A program made the position numbers and the translations under genes. 34,353 nucleotides of DNA from an uncultured Fidelibacterota bacterium. Lineage in GTDB: Bacteria; Fidelibacterota; Marinisomatia; Marinisomatales; TCS55. Each line of letters opens with the position of its first letter. The first letter of the stretch is position 1. Below, piece by piece: positions 33,452 to 34,353 of the stretch. The stretch lies in the NCBI GenBank assembly GCA_913009735.1, contig CAJVYU010000025.1, positions 1 to 34,353 on the forward strand, read 5' to 3'. The notes beneath the pieces are model-generated. The model saw only the letters and a program-made list of their open reading frames with translations, was not told where the DNA came from and made no database searches.

Positions 33452-33757
33452 TTAATACAGCTCCGGGTTGGATAAATTGGGCTGAATTGAATCATAAAAA
33501 CGTTTCATAAAAACGTATTCATCCTTACTGTACGCATGTTTTTTATACAAATCGTTTATGACTTTGTAGTTAGTTTCAAAGCTATAACTATTTGAAGTTA
33601 TTCGTTTTAAATTATAGACGATATTTGTATCTCGTTTTACGATGGTACTGAATAATGGCGTAATATCATGTTCCTTATAATACTGGTCAACAATAGCAAT
33701 TTTATCCTTCAAACTAACACTTTCTTTCGTGCCAAACGCATGTTTTGAATAATACAA
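33452..33757 (-). CDS. 5' fragment of the same frameshifted gene
   Basis: 101 residues from a TTG at 33757, mostly charged and helical (KDKIAIVDQYYKEHDITPLF, KVINDLYKKHAYSKDEYVFM), ending SNPELY at a stop. One inserted base would turn the end into PELVLKTIGNFEDEL and join it to the fragment at 33147. The frame is closed only two codons upstream of the TTG (TAA at 33763-33761), next to the end of the IS66 transposase. The true N-terminus may thus have been removed by that insertion. Function unknown. Confidence 0.5.
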   Translation of the reverse strand: MYYSKHAFGTKESVSLKDKIAIVDQYYKEHDITPLFSTIVKRDTNIVYNLKRITSNSYSFETNYKVINDLYKKHAYSKDEYVFMKRFYDSIQPNLSNPELY

Positions 33758-33763
33758 ATGTTA

Positions 33764-34209
33764 CTACTCAGCAGCAATTAATTTCTGATTAGCCAAACAG
33801 GTTAACGTATCAAAAACATTTTGAGAATTCTTCAGGCTTGTGTCAATTACAGACCTGATAACAGCATAGTGGTTTGCAAAGTCAATCGTTTTAAACTGAT
33901 TTGAGATTTTCATTTTTACCTTTGCATTTCTAATGGCCCTTTCCGAACCATTGTTGTCAGGGGGCACTTCTAAATGGTATAGGAAAGTTAAAAGAGAATC
34001 CCGGTTTTTTATCAGCCTTTTTATGAATGCCCTAAGCTTTCGGTGTTTGTTTGAATAATCAATTTCCAACAATTCGGACAACCGGATTTCAAATTCTTTT
34101 ACCTTCGGGTTTTCCCCTCCATAATCATCCATTGTCATTTGCCTTTTATATTCAATGGCTTCTTTGAAAACCTGCTTTAATTTGGTTGCCCATTCACTTT
34201 TGAAAGTTT
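33764..34209 (-). CDS. IS66-family transposase, C-terminal part (5' end missing)
   Basis: The frame stays open to the adapter junction at 34209, so only about 148 C-terminal residues are present. They begin KSEWATKLKQVFKEAIEYKR and include the IS66 hallmark PPDNNGSERAIRNAKVKMKISNQFK, which holds the last catalytic acid (Glu in NNGSER) of the DDE domain, followed by FANHYAVIRSVIDTSLKNSQNVF. The upstream half, with the first two catalytic Asp residues, is lost because the contig runs into sequencing adapter. Terminal inverted repeats were not identified. The element abuts the broken gene at 33452. Confidence 0.85.
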
Positions 34210-34275
34210 AGATCGGAAGAGCACACGTCTGAACTCCAGTCACATTCCTTTATCTCGTATGCCGTCTTCTGCTTG
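34210..34275 (+). other. Illumina TruSeq adapter sequence (artefact)
   Basis: AGATCGGAAGAGCACACGTC begins at 34210 and runs through ...CTCCAGTCAC. An index segment ATTCCTTT follows (34244-34251), then the P7 end ATCTCGTATGCC...TGCTTG to 34275. This is the standard indexed read-through adapter and is not genomic DNA. Confidence 0.98.
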
Positions 34276-34353
34276 AAAAAAAAAAAAACAAACAAACTAC
34301 AATATATATTTCTGAACGGCCGATTCATACGAGCTTCATACCTCTCTCTGACT
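34276..34353. other. Post-adapter poly-A and read noise (artefact)
   Basis: A run of 13 A's directly after the adapter, then low-complexity and random sequence. This is what a sequencer emits after reading past the end of an adapter. No biological feature should be called here. Confidence 0.9.

Overview
The window reads as a metagenomic or draft-assembly contig made of at least two stretches of different character. From 1 to about 22.9 kb the genes suggest an FCB-group bacterium, possibly Marinimicrobia-like (inference). The main grounds are a secreted multi-domain protein ending in a type IX secretion (T9SS) sorting domain, TPR and PEGA envelope proteins with lipoprotein or signal sequences, and an M1 peptidase with a barrel-like tail. 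From about 26.4 kb to the end the genes look like Bacteroidetes: a glucosaminidase, SppA, an outer-membrane beta-barrel protein, ValS behind a TAnnTTTG-type promoter element, and an IS66 transposase. Base composition also rises clearly in sppA and valS. Between them (23.16-25.97 kb) lies an AT-rich three-gene cassette for D-amino-acid metabolism. The right end is not genomic: 34210-34275 is an unclipped Illumina TruSeq adapter followed by poly-A and read noise.

Layout, left part. 1-2058: 3' part of a fibronectin-III/dockerin/T9SS-sorted protein. 2078-3076: a RAYT (REP-associated tyrosine transposase) gene bracketed by its palindromic repeat, whose right copy has expanded into 13 tandem 20-bp units. 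3.1-4.3 kb: small TerB-like, DUF1232 and zinc-ribbon genes, then a MITE-like inverted-repeat element. 4.6-6.9 kb: divergent PEGA protein and TPR lipoprotein. 6.88-8.98 kb: overlapping pyrK-pyrD-rlpA. 9.0-10.8 kb: a lipid kinase and CdsA.

10.84-18.09 kb is the most interesting block. An actin-fold GlmL/MutL-family ATPase stands without any B12 mutase subunit. It is followed by a protein with a barrel-sandwich N-terminus and a KOW C-terminus, a small membrane-associated protein, and four tightly packed membrane proteins (a DUF6754-like protein, two polytopic proteins and a bitopic protein with a large soluble domain). The overlaps and strong ribosome-binding sites suggest one membrane complex of unknown function, possibly energised or remodelled by the GlmL-like ATPase. 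A broken four-helix-bundle (S23-type) gene sits inside the block. An orphan oligopeptide-type ABC ATPase follows, behind a possible RNA switch.

Right part. 22.2-22.9 kb: an NAD(P)-binding protein. 23.2-26.0 kb: a DUF1611/DgcN-like protein, a fold-III racemase and a VanX-like dipeptidase in one operon. 26.4-34.2 kb: the Bacteroidetes-like segment, with two likely frameshifts (a TA microsatellite at about 29570 and a point indel at about 33465) and a cluster of minus-strand hypothetical genes ending in a truncated IS66 transposase.
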